Below, piece after piece: positions 23,601 through 33,680 of a stretch of 64,000 bases of DNA (position 1 is its first letter; each line of letters opens with the position of its first letter). The notes under the pieces are model-generated. The model was not told where the DNA came from and did not search any database. It worked only from the letters and a program-made list of their open reading frames with translations. The position numbers and the translations under genes are program-made. Where the stretch lies: the NCBI GenBank assembly GCA_013368325.1, contig JAACJK010000116.1, forward strand, positions 310,001 to 374,000, written 5' to 3'. This stretch comes from Ephemerocybe angulata (lineage: Eukaryota > Basidiomycota > Agaricomycetes > Agaricales > Psathyrellaceae).

Positions 23601-24249
23601 GGTGGGACGGTAGGTGGTTCTCGGGAGAGGGCGTCGGGGGGCAATGCGGACTCCAACGCTCGGGCGTAACGAGCGAGGTTGATTATCGTTTCACGTATGA
23701 TGTTGGGGTTAGTGGGTGCCTGGTACGTCGGCGTCAGGATCTTTGTTAGGAGAGTGTCCATGCTTTCGCGCAGCTCTGGAAGTGAGAGCGACTCCGAGGG
23801 GGATGACAGCCCTTTTCGCGAGGCGCTTTACGGATATGAGTACCAGCAATCCAAGTTGTAGACACCAGTAGGAGACCCACAGATATCCTTGGCCGACTTT
23901 CTGTCCATATGTCAGCCGGGCTAAAAACGGACCATAACAAGGAGCCGAACATACCTGGTTCATGTAGAGGTGGGTACATTCTGCGCCAAGTGTGGCACAA
24001 TTGGTGCACAGATTTCCAGGTCTCTTGGCCGAATCACCTTCCCAAGAGCGTTAACATTAGCCTTTCGGCAGAGAGAGCAGACTTACATCGAGCTACATCC
24101 CCGGATTAGTATACCACGTATCGTAAAACTGCAAGTTCGAAAGACGCACTCTTCTTCTGGCGACACAGGTCGCACGCTCCATGTAGTCGCCTGCGCTTTC
24201 CCTGAGTCGACCCTCCTTCTGTATTCCAGCTCTGTCCTTCCGAAGGCAT
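20694..24249 (-). CDS. Zn2Cys6 transcription factor with fungal-specific TF domain (paralogue 3)
   Basis: Fourteen exons in transcription order: 24249-24150, 24092-24087, 24037-23955, 23900-23881, 23825-23264, 23213-22863, 22809-22583, 22531-22372, 22319-22202, 22142-21913, 21857-21694, 21633-21107, 21049-20932, 20877-20694. They sum to 950 codons (949 aa). Zinc cluster Cys residues start at 26 and 29 in CDLCRQKKTRCD. The TF domain has DLQDLIDLYF-like sequence, LLHRPSFERDIKAELHL and ELRKRVFWRIVFDDAMM. Exons 2, 3, 4 and 7-11 match paralogues 1 and 2 exactly in length. The 6-nt exon (CTCGAT) is identical to that of paralogue 1, and the protein is closer to paralogue 1 than to 2. It lies in inverted orientation to the other two. 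Targets are unknown. Confidence 0.88.
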
Positions 24250-26939
24250 AGTGGGGGCTGGGGTATGAGGAAAGAGGCATTAGGCTTGGGGCCAAGTCAA
24301 GATATCTGCCACTGAAGTGTCCGCCGGCGTTTCAACCCGTCGGTAACTTCCCCACCAAAGGACAAGCTTTATCACCATCATGATCGACTTAGGCGGGCTT
24401 AGTTACGTATGTAACGTATCCCGTAAGTCTGTGAACCCTTTGGGAACTGGAGCTTCGGGTTGGCTTTGGGGCAGGACCCCCGAATATACCGTGCATAGGT
24501 GGGGGCCTTTCTGGACACGATTTGGGGGGGCGAAAAATTGGCATTCCAGGCACGATTTGGCGGTTTTGGAGGGGGGGCCGGGTGCAAAATCCGGACATCT
24601 GTTGGAACTTGGTCCTGCTATTTCGGATCGGGGCGCCCGCCAGCGCCAACTTGCTCTCTCGTCGACCACATGGTTTGATCTGTTGCCACATTTACTTGTT
24701 TCATACTCTCTAAGCGCACACTATACACAACGCTGAGTACGCGATACTCGTACTGCAAGGCCTTACAAAGTACCCCGAGAAGCGGGTAGTGATATCCGGG
24801 AGTTATGGGAAATAGACTGGGCTACCTTGAGCAAGAACGGCCTAGAAACGCCTAACTTACAGAAAGAAGTGTACTTCAAATCCGCCGCACGCGAAACACA
24901 ACCCCACACCATCCCGCCCCTGCCTGCCTGACCAAGATCAGGCGTGCGATATGTAAGGATATGTATGGTTCATATCTGATGATTTGGATTATCAGGGGAG
25001 CACGCGAGCACGAGTCGATCTTTCTTATAAATTTCTATCAGTTATCACCAATCCTGACAACGGTTGGATCGTCGTTGGATCGCCGCCAAACTGCGTGCCC
25101 TTACCTGGGTTAAGAGGACCGTATGGTGCTTATTGTCCAGCCCCAACGATTACTCGCAGATGTGTTATGAAGTGTTCTCAGATGACATGTATGTCGACCA
25201 CGCTCCATTATTGTCCGGGTCGTTGAACAACTCAAACATCTACCTTCTAACAATAAGAATACACCCCTACATAATTGATCTCGCAGCTTCACGTATGCTA
25301 GCACCAAACTCAGCAGACCTATCTTTCGTGCGCCTCCATCATCCGTGAGAGGGGGGTTGTGTACGAACGCGTGCTTAAGACCGTATCCAAGTGTGTAAGA
25401 GGTAGCTTCGGAAGTAAGGCGGATTGAACTTCGAAGGCTCGGAATGAGCACTCGATCTTTCCGAAGTCTTCAATTGTCGCGTCTGCCCTGAGGGATGCGT
25501 ATCTCCAAGGAGATGAGGCTCATCAAGCGAGAGTTTCTAAGTTTCAGACAATTATGATGTCGAAGCTACACCCCAGTGCCACTTTTCCTTGTCCTATTTA
25601 TGTGTATGTACCAGACCCACTGAGAAGCGCAGCTTGTGCTTAGTTGCGGGCCCGAAGCGCTTGTAGGCTGGAATAGGCGCCCACTGTCCTCCTTAGCGAT
25701 CGGGATGTCCAAAAGATCCACGCACTCGGAGATACAGCTTTGTTGTACCGAAGCAGGGTACTTATGTAACTTGAGCTCTCCATGGACCATGATCCACCTG
25801 AGTCTCTCACGGCAGAGATCCGCCGTTGGGAACAGATCTAGATCAATACTGCGACCGAAAAAGGTCGGTCCTGCTTACAAGCGGCGTTCATCAGGCATAA
25901 CTTGTGAACCAGTCCTTCAAAGCTTCACCCCCAACGTCTTCATACTTACCACAGAAAGAACCGATGCCATGCGTATGGCAGCGTATGGCACTGAGCAGAA
26001 GCAGGGTTATTGTACTTGAGCAGATTTGAGCTCACTTCATTACAGAGATGCCATTGCACGTGTATTTATCCGCGTGATGGTCGCACATTCGCAGCGTGGA
26101 GCCTCGGAGGATCGCCAGGGCCTCAGGCTGCCACAATAAGTATCTTTATGGTGCCGTGCCGCATGATCATCCGGATAGCCTTGAGCGATCCGTCGGCAAA
26201 CGTTTCAGTGTTTGACGGTAGTAGTTGACGGTGCGAGGCCACGGGCGCCTCTATGTAGATCTAATCTAATCTCTCTCATAAGTTATCCGAACCTGCCTCA
26301 GGCGGAGTCAGGCCAGGCCAACAAGGTGATGGTCACGGTAGATGCGCTTGGTATGTAAGTACAAGTGACCCGTGCTTCGCACGGCGCAGCTAGGGTTTGG
26401 ACTTTGGGACATCTATTATAATGAAGTATTTGTGTGAGGATGCCAAATTGTGTGAGGGTCGTTGCCGACCTCGGCTCCTCCCAGCTCCCCTTGAAATTCC
26501 GTCCTCCTACGGAGTCCTACCTCCTACTTACGGAGCCCTACCTCCTACTTAGGACTCTTACCGAGCCGGCTCTCAGCCTCTCACTATGTCTGTTTTCCGA
26601 GGTGCCGACTCGGACTCGGAATAGCCAAGGAATAGCATATGGGAAATTTCTTCCCATCCCATCTTATGGCAAGATACCATCAAACAGGCCTGGACACTGC
26701 GGTTAGAAATAGCCATATTCTGCCATCAAGAAGATAGTGATTCTTGGACTGAATTGACTGGGACTGTGGGACGTTGTGATAGGCGGGGTGGCATGCATGT
26801 CGATAAGCGCTCGCTGAGGGCTGACGCCCAGAATGGGGTTAGTAAGTGTGAAATGATTATTGTGGTTTATTATCTCCGGTGATGAGGCGTCTGACTTTCC
26901 TCCCAAAGACTGTTCCTTCAAGGTCTACTGGAATACGCG
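24250..26939. other. Gene-poor interval
   Basis: No gene is supported. G-rich tracts occur at 24520-24590, a short pair of imperfect repeats (CTCCTACTTACGGAGCCCTA type) at about 26505-26555, and a hairpin at 26370. The open frames present have no family resemblance and read as chance. Confidence 0.45.
26370..26384. repeat. GC-rich hairpin related to the one at 17808
   Basis: CCGTGCTTCGCACGG is a perfect 6-bp stem with a 3-nt loop. Together with the preceding GTGAC it resembles the hairpin at 17808-17824 (both contain ACCCGTGCT-CGCACGG). Two related hairpins in one window suggest the ends of a repeated element. Confidence 0.4.
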
Positions 26940-26949
26940 TCGGAATTTG

Positions 26950-29420
26950 GCTGGTGGAATGCTAGCCGAACGCAAGCCTCGCGCCCCCGCTTCCGAGACG
27001 GTCCACTCCGGCCGGCCCTCTCGCCTGCACGCTTTAGTCTCGCCTCCTAGTACAGATACAGCGTGCGGTACTAGGCTCCGATTTGTGTCCTTTCCTACGT
27101 CGGCGGTGCTAGAGCTGAATATCGATCCGAGTGACTCTGTGAGGGTGCTCAGCGTTTCCTGGAGAGCGCTTTCAAGTTTACTACTTAAGGATCGTCCGCA
27201 CAGGAAGCCCTCATTGAATCAGGATCCACCTCCCCGGTCGCGCATCCTAGCACGACTTTTCAACACAATCAACCAACCCATCGACATCTCGAAGACTTTG
27301 CACCCTCCTTACGTTGTACATACTGAACTCTCCAGTCGCGCATCCTAGCGCGAGCTTTCAACACACTTTCCTCTTGAAGAGATAGATTGATTTGCAGTGT
27401 CGGTGATAGCCATATTCCGTGTGCGACCGTCACTGCCAAGTATTTATAACCTGACACAATCAACCAACCCATCGACATCTCGAAGACTTTGCAACTTACG
27501 TTGTACATACTGTCAGAGAGATATTCTTGGAGAAGGTAGTGATAAGCGCTCGCGCACTGGCGGCTCGGATAGTTTGGCGCCCGCCCGCCTCCCAGAGTGG
27601 ACTTTCAATTCAAATTGCGCGTTGAAGGCTGGATGGCTTATCCTGAATGTTGGTTATGTAGAATATCCGAATAAGTACGCGTCAGAATTTGGGTGTTGAG
27701 CTAGAGCTAGAAGAAGCCACCCTCACAGAGTCACTAGGATCGATATTGAGCTCTAACGCCATCGACGTCCATAAGTAAATCGGAGCCCAGTACGCATTCT
27801 GTATCTCTACTAGGAGGAGAGAGTCGGGTGTACGACACGGCCAGCAAACGCGCCGGAACGAGGGCTGAAGTGAAAGAAACCGGGGGTGCACTTGCTCAGC
27901 GTTTCCTGGAGAGCGCTTTCAAGTTTACACTTAAGGATCCTCCGCACGGAAGCATATATTGTATCAGCATCCACCTCTCCGGTCGCGCATCCTAGCGCTG
28001 GAGACGTCCAGAGTGCGCATCGAGATGGGAAGAGGGGAAGATGTTGCTCATTGGCGAGGAGCTCGGAAACGCGTCGAGCAGGTGAGTGGGGCAAGGTTGG
28101 ATGTCTATTCTCGGCGCGCTGGCGTCGTCTACATCGGTACGTGATGCCATCAGGCGACGAACCAATCTAATCTAAGTAATCTCAGGCCATCTAGGTACGA
28201 GGAGGGGAGGTGGGGAGTGCCAACAGGCACTACCACAGCGCGACTTTTCAACACACGAGAGGAAATAGATTTGCAGTGTCGGTGATATCCATATTCCGTG
28301 TGCGACCGTCGTTCCCAAGTATTTATAACTTGACACAATCAACCAACCCATCATCGGACATCTCGAAGACTTTGCACCTTACGTTGTGCTTCAGATTCTG
28401 TCAAGGAGATATTCTTGGAACGGACTGGGAAGGTTATGACACGAGAGATAAGCGCTCGTGCCCCCGAGGTTTTGGCGCCCGCCCAGAGTGTACGTGTGAA
28501 AGGCCCGGCGAGCCAGAGACAGTATCGGAAGTTTACCCACTCTGTGAATACCTACGGGATCTTCGGAGAGTGTGATGCTTTGTATATGTAATAGTTGCAG
28601 CGGCTCGGATAGTTTGGCGCCCGCCGCCCAGAGTGGACTCTTCAATTCAAATTGCGCGTGGAAGACTGGATGGCTTATCCTGGATATTGCATTGGATGAT
28701 AATGGGTGTGGGTATCTATTATTACGATGATGAGGCCTGAGGGTGTCGGTCGAGTTGCATGCAACTGTGGCTTGGTTATGTGTATCCGAATGAGTACGCG
28801 TCAGCATTTAGGTGTTGAGCTAGAGCTAGAAGAAGCCAAGTAGAGCCAAGTGCGGCCCCGCTTTCAAGTTCCACTTCACCCTTTCTCGTTCCGGCACGTT
28901 TGCTGGCTGTGTCGTCCACCCGACTCTCGCCTCGTACAGCTACAGAGTGCGGTACTAGGCTCCGATTTTCGGCCTTGCTGAATATCGATCCGAGCGACTC
29001 AGCGGTGCTCAGCGTTTCCTGGAGCTCCGAGCGCGCTTTCAAGTTTACTAATTAAGGATCCGAATCCGCACAGAAAGCCCTCAATGTATCAGCATCCACC
29101 TCTCCGTCTTGCATCCGAGGACGACTTTTCAACACACTTTCCTCTTGAAGAGTCAACCAACCCATCGACCGACGACATCTCGAAGACTTTGCACCTTACC
29201 TTGTGCTCCAGATTCTGTCAAGGAGATAGATATTCTTGGAACGGACTGGGAAGGTTATGACACGAGAGATAAGCGCTCGTGCCCCCGAGGGTTTGGCGCC
29301 CGCCCAGAGTGTGCGTGTGAAAGGCCCGGCGAGACAGAGACAGTACAGTACTTGTCGGAAGTTTACTTACTCTCTCTGTGAATACTGCGGGATCTTCGGA
29401 GAGTGTGATGTTTTGTATAT
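26950..29420. repeat. Scrambled tandem duplications of a small gene family
   Basis: Several blocks recur. Block Y (CCAACCCATCGACATCTCG type) is near 27267, 27457, 28336 and 29151. Block Z (ATTCCGTGTGCGACCGTC) is near 27405 and 28285. Block W (GATAAGCGCTCG to GCCCAGAGTG) is near 27540, 28447 and 29268. A gene-derived block encoding LQETLS-type sequence on the minus strand is near 27105-27195, 27893-27945 and 28975-29060. The second gene-derived copy is rearranged: the DPSDSV-coding part (27690-27760) is inverted relative to the others. The unit resembles the intact gene at 29477-29890, so this is a decaying local array. Confidence 0.7.
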
Positions 29421-29476
29421 GCAATGGCTGTTACTTAGTTTACTAAGATATGTGTCGGAGTTTGGCGGAGGGGGAG

Positions 29477-29890
29477 CTAGAAGAACCCAAGTGCACCGTC
29501 CCCGCTTTCATGTTCCACTTCAGCCTTCAAGTTCCTCGAGCTCGGTCCGGCATGGGCATGTTTGCTGGCTGTGTCTTCCGCCCGACTCTCGCCTCCTAGT
29601 CTAAACCGAGAGTTCGCAGCCTCCGAGTTGCGGACTTTCTCGTGTACTTCGGTTGTGTTTGGGCTGAGTATCGAGCCGAGCGAGTCTGTGAGGGTGCTCA
29701 GCGTTTCTTGGAGTACGTTTTCAATTTTGCTACTTAGCGGAGACGTTAGTTCGAAGGGAACTGGGAGAATTGAAGTGGAGTGGAAGTACCTGGGGCTTGT
29801 GCTCTGGTTCGCGGTATCGTTGGTTGACTGGGCGTTGGAGTGGGACGCGGAGGCGATGAGGGATGTTGGGTTGTGCGGGTGGGTAGACAT
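29477..29890 (-). CDS. Hypothetical small protein, intact member of a local duplicated family
   Basis: Two exons, 29890-29790 and 29729-29477, with a 60-nt intron (GTACTT to TAAGTAG), give 117 residues starting MSTHPHNPTSLIA. The first exon is Ser/Asn/Thr-rich. The second holds KIENVLQETLSTLTDSLGSI, probably an amphipathic helix, then RLGGESRAEDTASKH and an acidic end. Degenerate copies of the second exon, including the same AAGTAG acceptor, occur three more times to the left. That pattern supports the exon boundary. No known domain or membrane segment is seen. The frame also stays open upstream through a 12-bp minisatellite, but the ATG at 29890 has the better context and lies after that repeat. 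Confidence 0.5.
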   Translation of the reverse strand: MSTHPHNPTSLIASASHSNAQSTNDTANQSTSPRYFHSTSILPVPFELTSPLSSKIENVLQETLSTLTDSLGSILSPNTTEVHEKVRNSEAANSRFRLGGESRAEDTASKHAHAGPSSRNLKAEVEHESGDGALGFF

Positions 29891-29909
29891 CGTGGTTTTG
29901 TGTGTGGCG

Positions 29910-29957
29910 GGATGGTTGGGAGGATGGTTGGGAGGATGGTTGGGAGGATGGTTGGGT
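29910..29957. repeat. 12-bp minisatellite, four copies
   Basis: GGATGGTTGGGA is repeated four times head to tail. It lies about 20 bp upstream of the start codon of the small minus-strand gene and so probably within its 5' leader or core promoter. Confidence 0.85.
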
Positions 29958-30965
29958 TGAGGATGCTTAGAGGAAGAAGTGTGGAGTGACCTTAGGGAGG
30001 ATGTATTATACCCACACTCGTGATGGTGGGTATACTTACGGGATGGACGGACGATCTTCAATCTGTTAGGGAATTGGGGTTCGCGCAACGGTGGCCTGAT
30101 AGATGTTGAAGGTTGAGTGAGCAAGCGGTCGGTCTCCCTTCGACGCCCCGTATCCACTCAAATAGGTAGACAGGCGCCCTTCTGGTGGCAAGGACGAGTA
30201 TGTACCGTCCCCCTCCCCGAAGCATTTCGTCATAGCTTCATCGGCGCATTTCCCGCCACGCACCCTCGAAGCTCATCGCTCCACAGATGCTTAAAGACAG
30301 CAATCAGGGGTCCTTCTTTTCAACAGGACAACGCGGTCACACAACTTGGAGTGTGCCAACGCCTGTGTGAAGGGGTACAGTGTATGGACGTCATCGACGA
30401 GGTAATGAGGGTACTTTGTTCACTTCGATTGTGTTTCACATTCACGCTCAATGGGGGCCCAGTTTACAGCGCGTACGGCGAACGTTGCTGCAGTGACAAG
30501 ATCGGTGCTTGGAGGTCTTTGTGTGCGGAGGGACTGAGACGATGGTGGAGGAAAGCGCCCCGGCCGCCTTCAGGGGCTTAGACGCCGAAGATTTGGAAAT
30601 AGATCCGGCAAGGCGGACTCGGACAGTGACGTCGTCGCCGCGGACGAGCTTCGCCAAAGGACCCGGCGCGTTATTTCCTGAGACTCTGCAGCCTTCAGTC
30701 CTGTATATCCCTGGGCAGAGTCAAAGGGCAGTAGCACATAGAGCATGAGAAGGGCAAGGGCGCATAACAGCGAGTTGCACGGGCCAAGAAAGGCCCGGAG
30801 GGAGTGATCGCGGCGTACGGGGCTCATGAATTTTATGTAATCAGACCGAAAACTGGCTCCCAAACCGTTCTTCCCTCCTCCCCTCATCATCTCCTCTCTC
30901 TCCTCGCTCAACGCGACGGCGACGACGCTCTCTCCCACCTCCTCTCCGAAGCATTCCTTCCCACG
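29958..30965. other. Intergenic, nothing recognised
   Basis: Frames are open on both strands here because of base composition. None shows a motif, splice structure or repeat that would support a gene. Confidence 0.4.
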
Positions 30966-31232
30966 ATGTCCGGTGTTTGGTCGAGCTACCTCGGAACCGA
31001 CGAGGGAAATGGCGCTGCAGGAGCGCGAAAGCAGCAACCGCGGCGGCACGAAGCCCAGGGCTCCGGAGGCTCGTATCAGGCGTTGGAACAGCCCCAGATC
31101 GAGCGCCCACCACCGAGTAGAGATTACCAGAGGGACGGACGGAGGGTCTCGAGGCTGTCTCCGGAGAACCAGGAGCTCCTCGGAGCTGGGCCTGAGTACT
31201 ACCGCGAGTCGGTCTACTCGAGTGCATCCATG
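30966..31232 (+). CDS. Orphan first exon of an unidentified gene (partial)
   Basis: From ATG at 30966 a hydrophilic frame of 89 codons reads MSGVWSSYLGTDEGNG, then Pro/Arg-rich sequence, RRVSRLSPENQELLGAGPEY and YRESVYSSASM, ending at a good donor (GTGAGGAC at 31233). The composition resembles the disordered N-terminus of a fungal membrane or signalling protein. No continuing exon can be found: the next kilobase is pyrimidine-rich tandem repeats. The gene has either lost its 3' part or has an intron expanded by repeats. No function can be assigned. Confidence 0.35.
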
Positions 31233-31279
31233 GTGAGGACCTCTCTCTGCTGTCTTATCTGGGAAGGGCGCTAAAGAAA

Positions 31280-32450
31280 TCTTCATTCACACCGTCATAA
31301 TACATTTACGTCCCCGTCGCCGTCGACCACTTCTTTTGTCTGCCATCATAACGCAATACTCGCCCACTTCCACCTTCTCCTCTCCTTCTTTCCCCCACAC
31401 CAACGTCCGCACATCCCGTGCCCTCGGCTCACGCTTTGACTCTGATCGACACACGGCCCACTGACGTCGACGCTAACTCAATTCACCCTGTTGCCTTCTT
31501 AACGTCACCATACAATTGTCGCCGTACGTCGCCGTCCCGCCGACTACTTCATTTGTGTGCCATCATAATGCAATATCCGCCCACTTGCACTCCATTCCTC
31601 TCCTTTCCCCCTTCCCCCACGCCAACATCTGCCCATCCCGCGCCCTTGGCACGCGCTTGCACTATCGACACACACTGATCGACACCGGGGCCACTGTGAC
31701 GTCGACGCTAACTCAATTCACCCTTTCGCGGGTTGGCTTGGCGCATACTACTCATGTCGTAATCGCGACTACCTCACGCCTACATATACTCGTCGCGCCT
31801 TCTCTCCGGGATCCCCTGTTGCTGTCGCCCACCACCCTCCTTTGCATTCCCTCGCACCCTTCCTTCACTTCCTTCCCTCCCTTCCCTCCTCTCCCCTCCC
31901 TTCCTCGCTTGCCTCGCCTCGCCTCGTGTTCCGTTTACTTTCCCCCGGCTGATTACCTCGACGGCGGACGCAAATTGGCTCTACATTTCTCCGGGATCCC
32001 CTGTTGCTGTCACCCAACCACCATCGCCCACTACCCTCTGTGCGTTTCCCTCGCGCGCTTCTTTCCCTCTTTCCCTTCCTTTCTCCCCTCCCTCCCTTTC
32101 TCCCCTCCCTCCTTGTCTCCCCTCCCTCCTTGTCTCCCCTCCCTCCTTGTCTCCCCTCCCTCCTTGTCTCCCCTCCCTCCTTTTCGCCTTCCTCGCCTCG
32201 TGTTACTCGCGACCACCTACATATACTCGCACCTTCTCTCCGGGATCCCCTGTTGCTGTCACTGAACCACCGTCGCCCACCACCCTCCTGTGCATTCACT
32301 CGCACTCTTCCCTTTCTCCACTCCCCTCCCTCCTTCTCGCCTCGTGTTACGGTTTGCTTTCCCCCCCGGTGATTACCTCGGCCGCAAATTGGCTTTACAT
32401 TTCGACCTCGACCTCCATCTGGGTTCCTCGGTGTAGATGCCAGACACAGG
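31280..32450. repeat. Pyrimidine-rich imperfect tandem duplications
   Basis: Repeated blocks include GACGTCGACGCTAACTCAAT near 31463 and 31699, CGGGATCCCCTGTTGCTGTC near 31809, 31991 and 32240, and the TTTCCCCC-GATTACCTCG block near 31940 and 32360. The interval is strongly C/T-rich on the plus strand. Open frames on either strand here are products of base bias. Confidence 0.75.
32083..32184. repeat. 17-bp minisatellite, six copies
   Basis: CTCCCCTCCCTCCTTGT repeats at exact 17-bp spacing (32083, 32100, 32117, 32134, 32151, 32168); the first and last copies are variants. It forms an uninterrupted polypyrimidine tract that could adopt triplex structure. Confidence 0.9.
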
Positions 32451-32467
32451 GTAAGTCAATCTATCTT

Positions 32468-33007
32468 TCATCCCATCCAGCCACTCGGCATCTGGAGCGA
32501 GCCAAAAGGCAACCTGGCGATCAGTAGTACCGCCTCGCAGGCCACAGTGCTGTGACCCACTCGGCGTCCCAGGACTCCCGGGATTTCGAAACGACGGACG
32601 AACGGCAACTCGTTGTTTGGTCTGTGTGTTCCAGGCGCGGCGGCCTGCCTGGCGCTTGGACTCAGCAGCTGGGGTGATATGGCCAGCTCCAGAGGTTCCC
32701 AGTGGGGAACGGGCGAGTCCACGATGGTCTTGTCCTTTCTGTGTTTCAGGGACCCCGACCTCTTCTTTCCTATCCAGCTCTTCCAGGAGCGCTTCGTATT
32801 GACGCGGGCGAGGTTGAGCAAGTGCTGGTCGTCGGGTGTCTGGATGTGGAGGCTCCGAGTCCCGGACTCGTTGGAAGAGTCGGAGGAGTGCGACGAGGGG
32901 TCGGTGCTCCCTGAGCTGAGGTGGGGAGTGAGAAGGAGGAGGAGGCGGGGCTCCTCACTGTTGTGGATGTGTGGGCGAGAAAGGGGATGGTGAGGGGCTT
33001 GAACCAC
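32468..33007 (-). other. Doubtful minus-strand coding segment
   Basis: The frame is open for 180 codons but has no ATG near its upstream end. The stretch after an acceptor-like CCACCTCAG (about 32920) reads TPDDQHLLNLARVNTKRSWK and then SWIGKKRSGSLKHRK, which looks like a real basic Ser-rich exon. No upstream exon with a start is convincing. A segment around 32509-32560 is repeated at 33318-33390, so it may be duplicated or mobile sequence. Confidence 0.25.
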
Positions 33008-33220
33008 GGACGCCGCCCGGGCTCCAATGCTTGACGGCGGCGAGATGGAAGGGTTACGCTGGAGCGGCAGGATGACTTATCTGCCCGCCAACTGCCCGCC
33101 TGCGATGATGAGCAAGTCGCGGGCTAACGACCGTCTGACGCACCCAGCGTCCTTGAACTATCCAATTAGGGTAATAGGGCGGGGTACGGCACCGCACCAG
33201 AGTGGTCCTCAGACTAAAGC

Positions 33221-33244
33221 GACGAGCGGAAATTGCCGCTCGTC
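33221..33244. repeat. Perfect 9-bp inverted repeat
   Basis: GACGAGCGG and CCGCTCGTC flank a 6-nt loop. It is followed by short CGTCGTT repeats and lies in an interval with other duplicated bits (32509-32560 versus 33318-33390). It has no clear function and precedes the tetraspanin gene by about 440 bp. Confidence 0.6.
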
Positions 33245-33680
33245 GTTCGTCGTTCGTTTATGTCGGGAATTCGAACGCCCTCCAGCGTCCCGGGGCTCGC
33301 TCGTTCGATCGAAACCTGGCGATTGATCAGTAGTATGTAGTACTGCCTCGCAGGCCACACAACCCCGGTGAAACGGGGACACTGTGACCCAGCGCTCGCT
33401 CGCTCGATCGAGTTTTGCCTTTGCTCGACGCCGCATGATGATGGATGGCTGACGACTTTCTCTTTACTCCAGACCATCACCACGAACGTCAACCTCCTCG
33501 CAGGCAGCCTCCTCTCGCCCCATCATACAGACGCCCTCCCCAGAATCGAGCGCCAACCACTCCACCTCCCCCACACCCGTCCGCGACCCACGGTCCACCA
33601 GCGCAAACGCCAACGCAACTTACACAACGATTCCGCGGTCACGGCTCGTACCCGAAGGCACAGAATACCAACCCCAAAAC

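Noticed and set aside
4239..24249. Secondary-metabolite gene cluster around the three regulators
   Set aside because: No polyketide synthase, peptide synthetase, terpene synthase, P450 or transporter gene lies among them; one aldehyde dehydrogenase is not enough.
27269..29424. Many short open frames among the 26.9-29.4 kb repeats
   Set aside because: They are repeated fragments of one another with shifting frames; only the copy at 29477-29890 retains start, intron and stop.
30570..31286. 238-codon minus-strand open frame
   Set aside because: It overlaps the plus-strand exon at 30966-31232 and shows no motif. Long antisense frames are common here because of GC-rich third positions.
32083..32184. 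CRISPR-like array
   Set aside because: The units are head-to-tail without spacers and the window is eukaryotic; it is a minisatellite.
31516..32372. Long open frames of Pro, Ser and Leu in the repeat tract
   Set aside because: They arise from repeated CTCCCC and CCCTCC units. Composition follows the repeat, and frames on both strands stay open.
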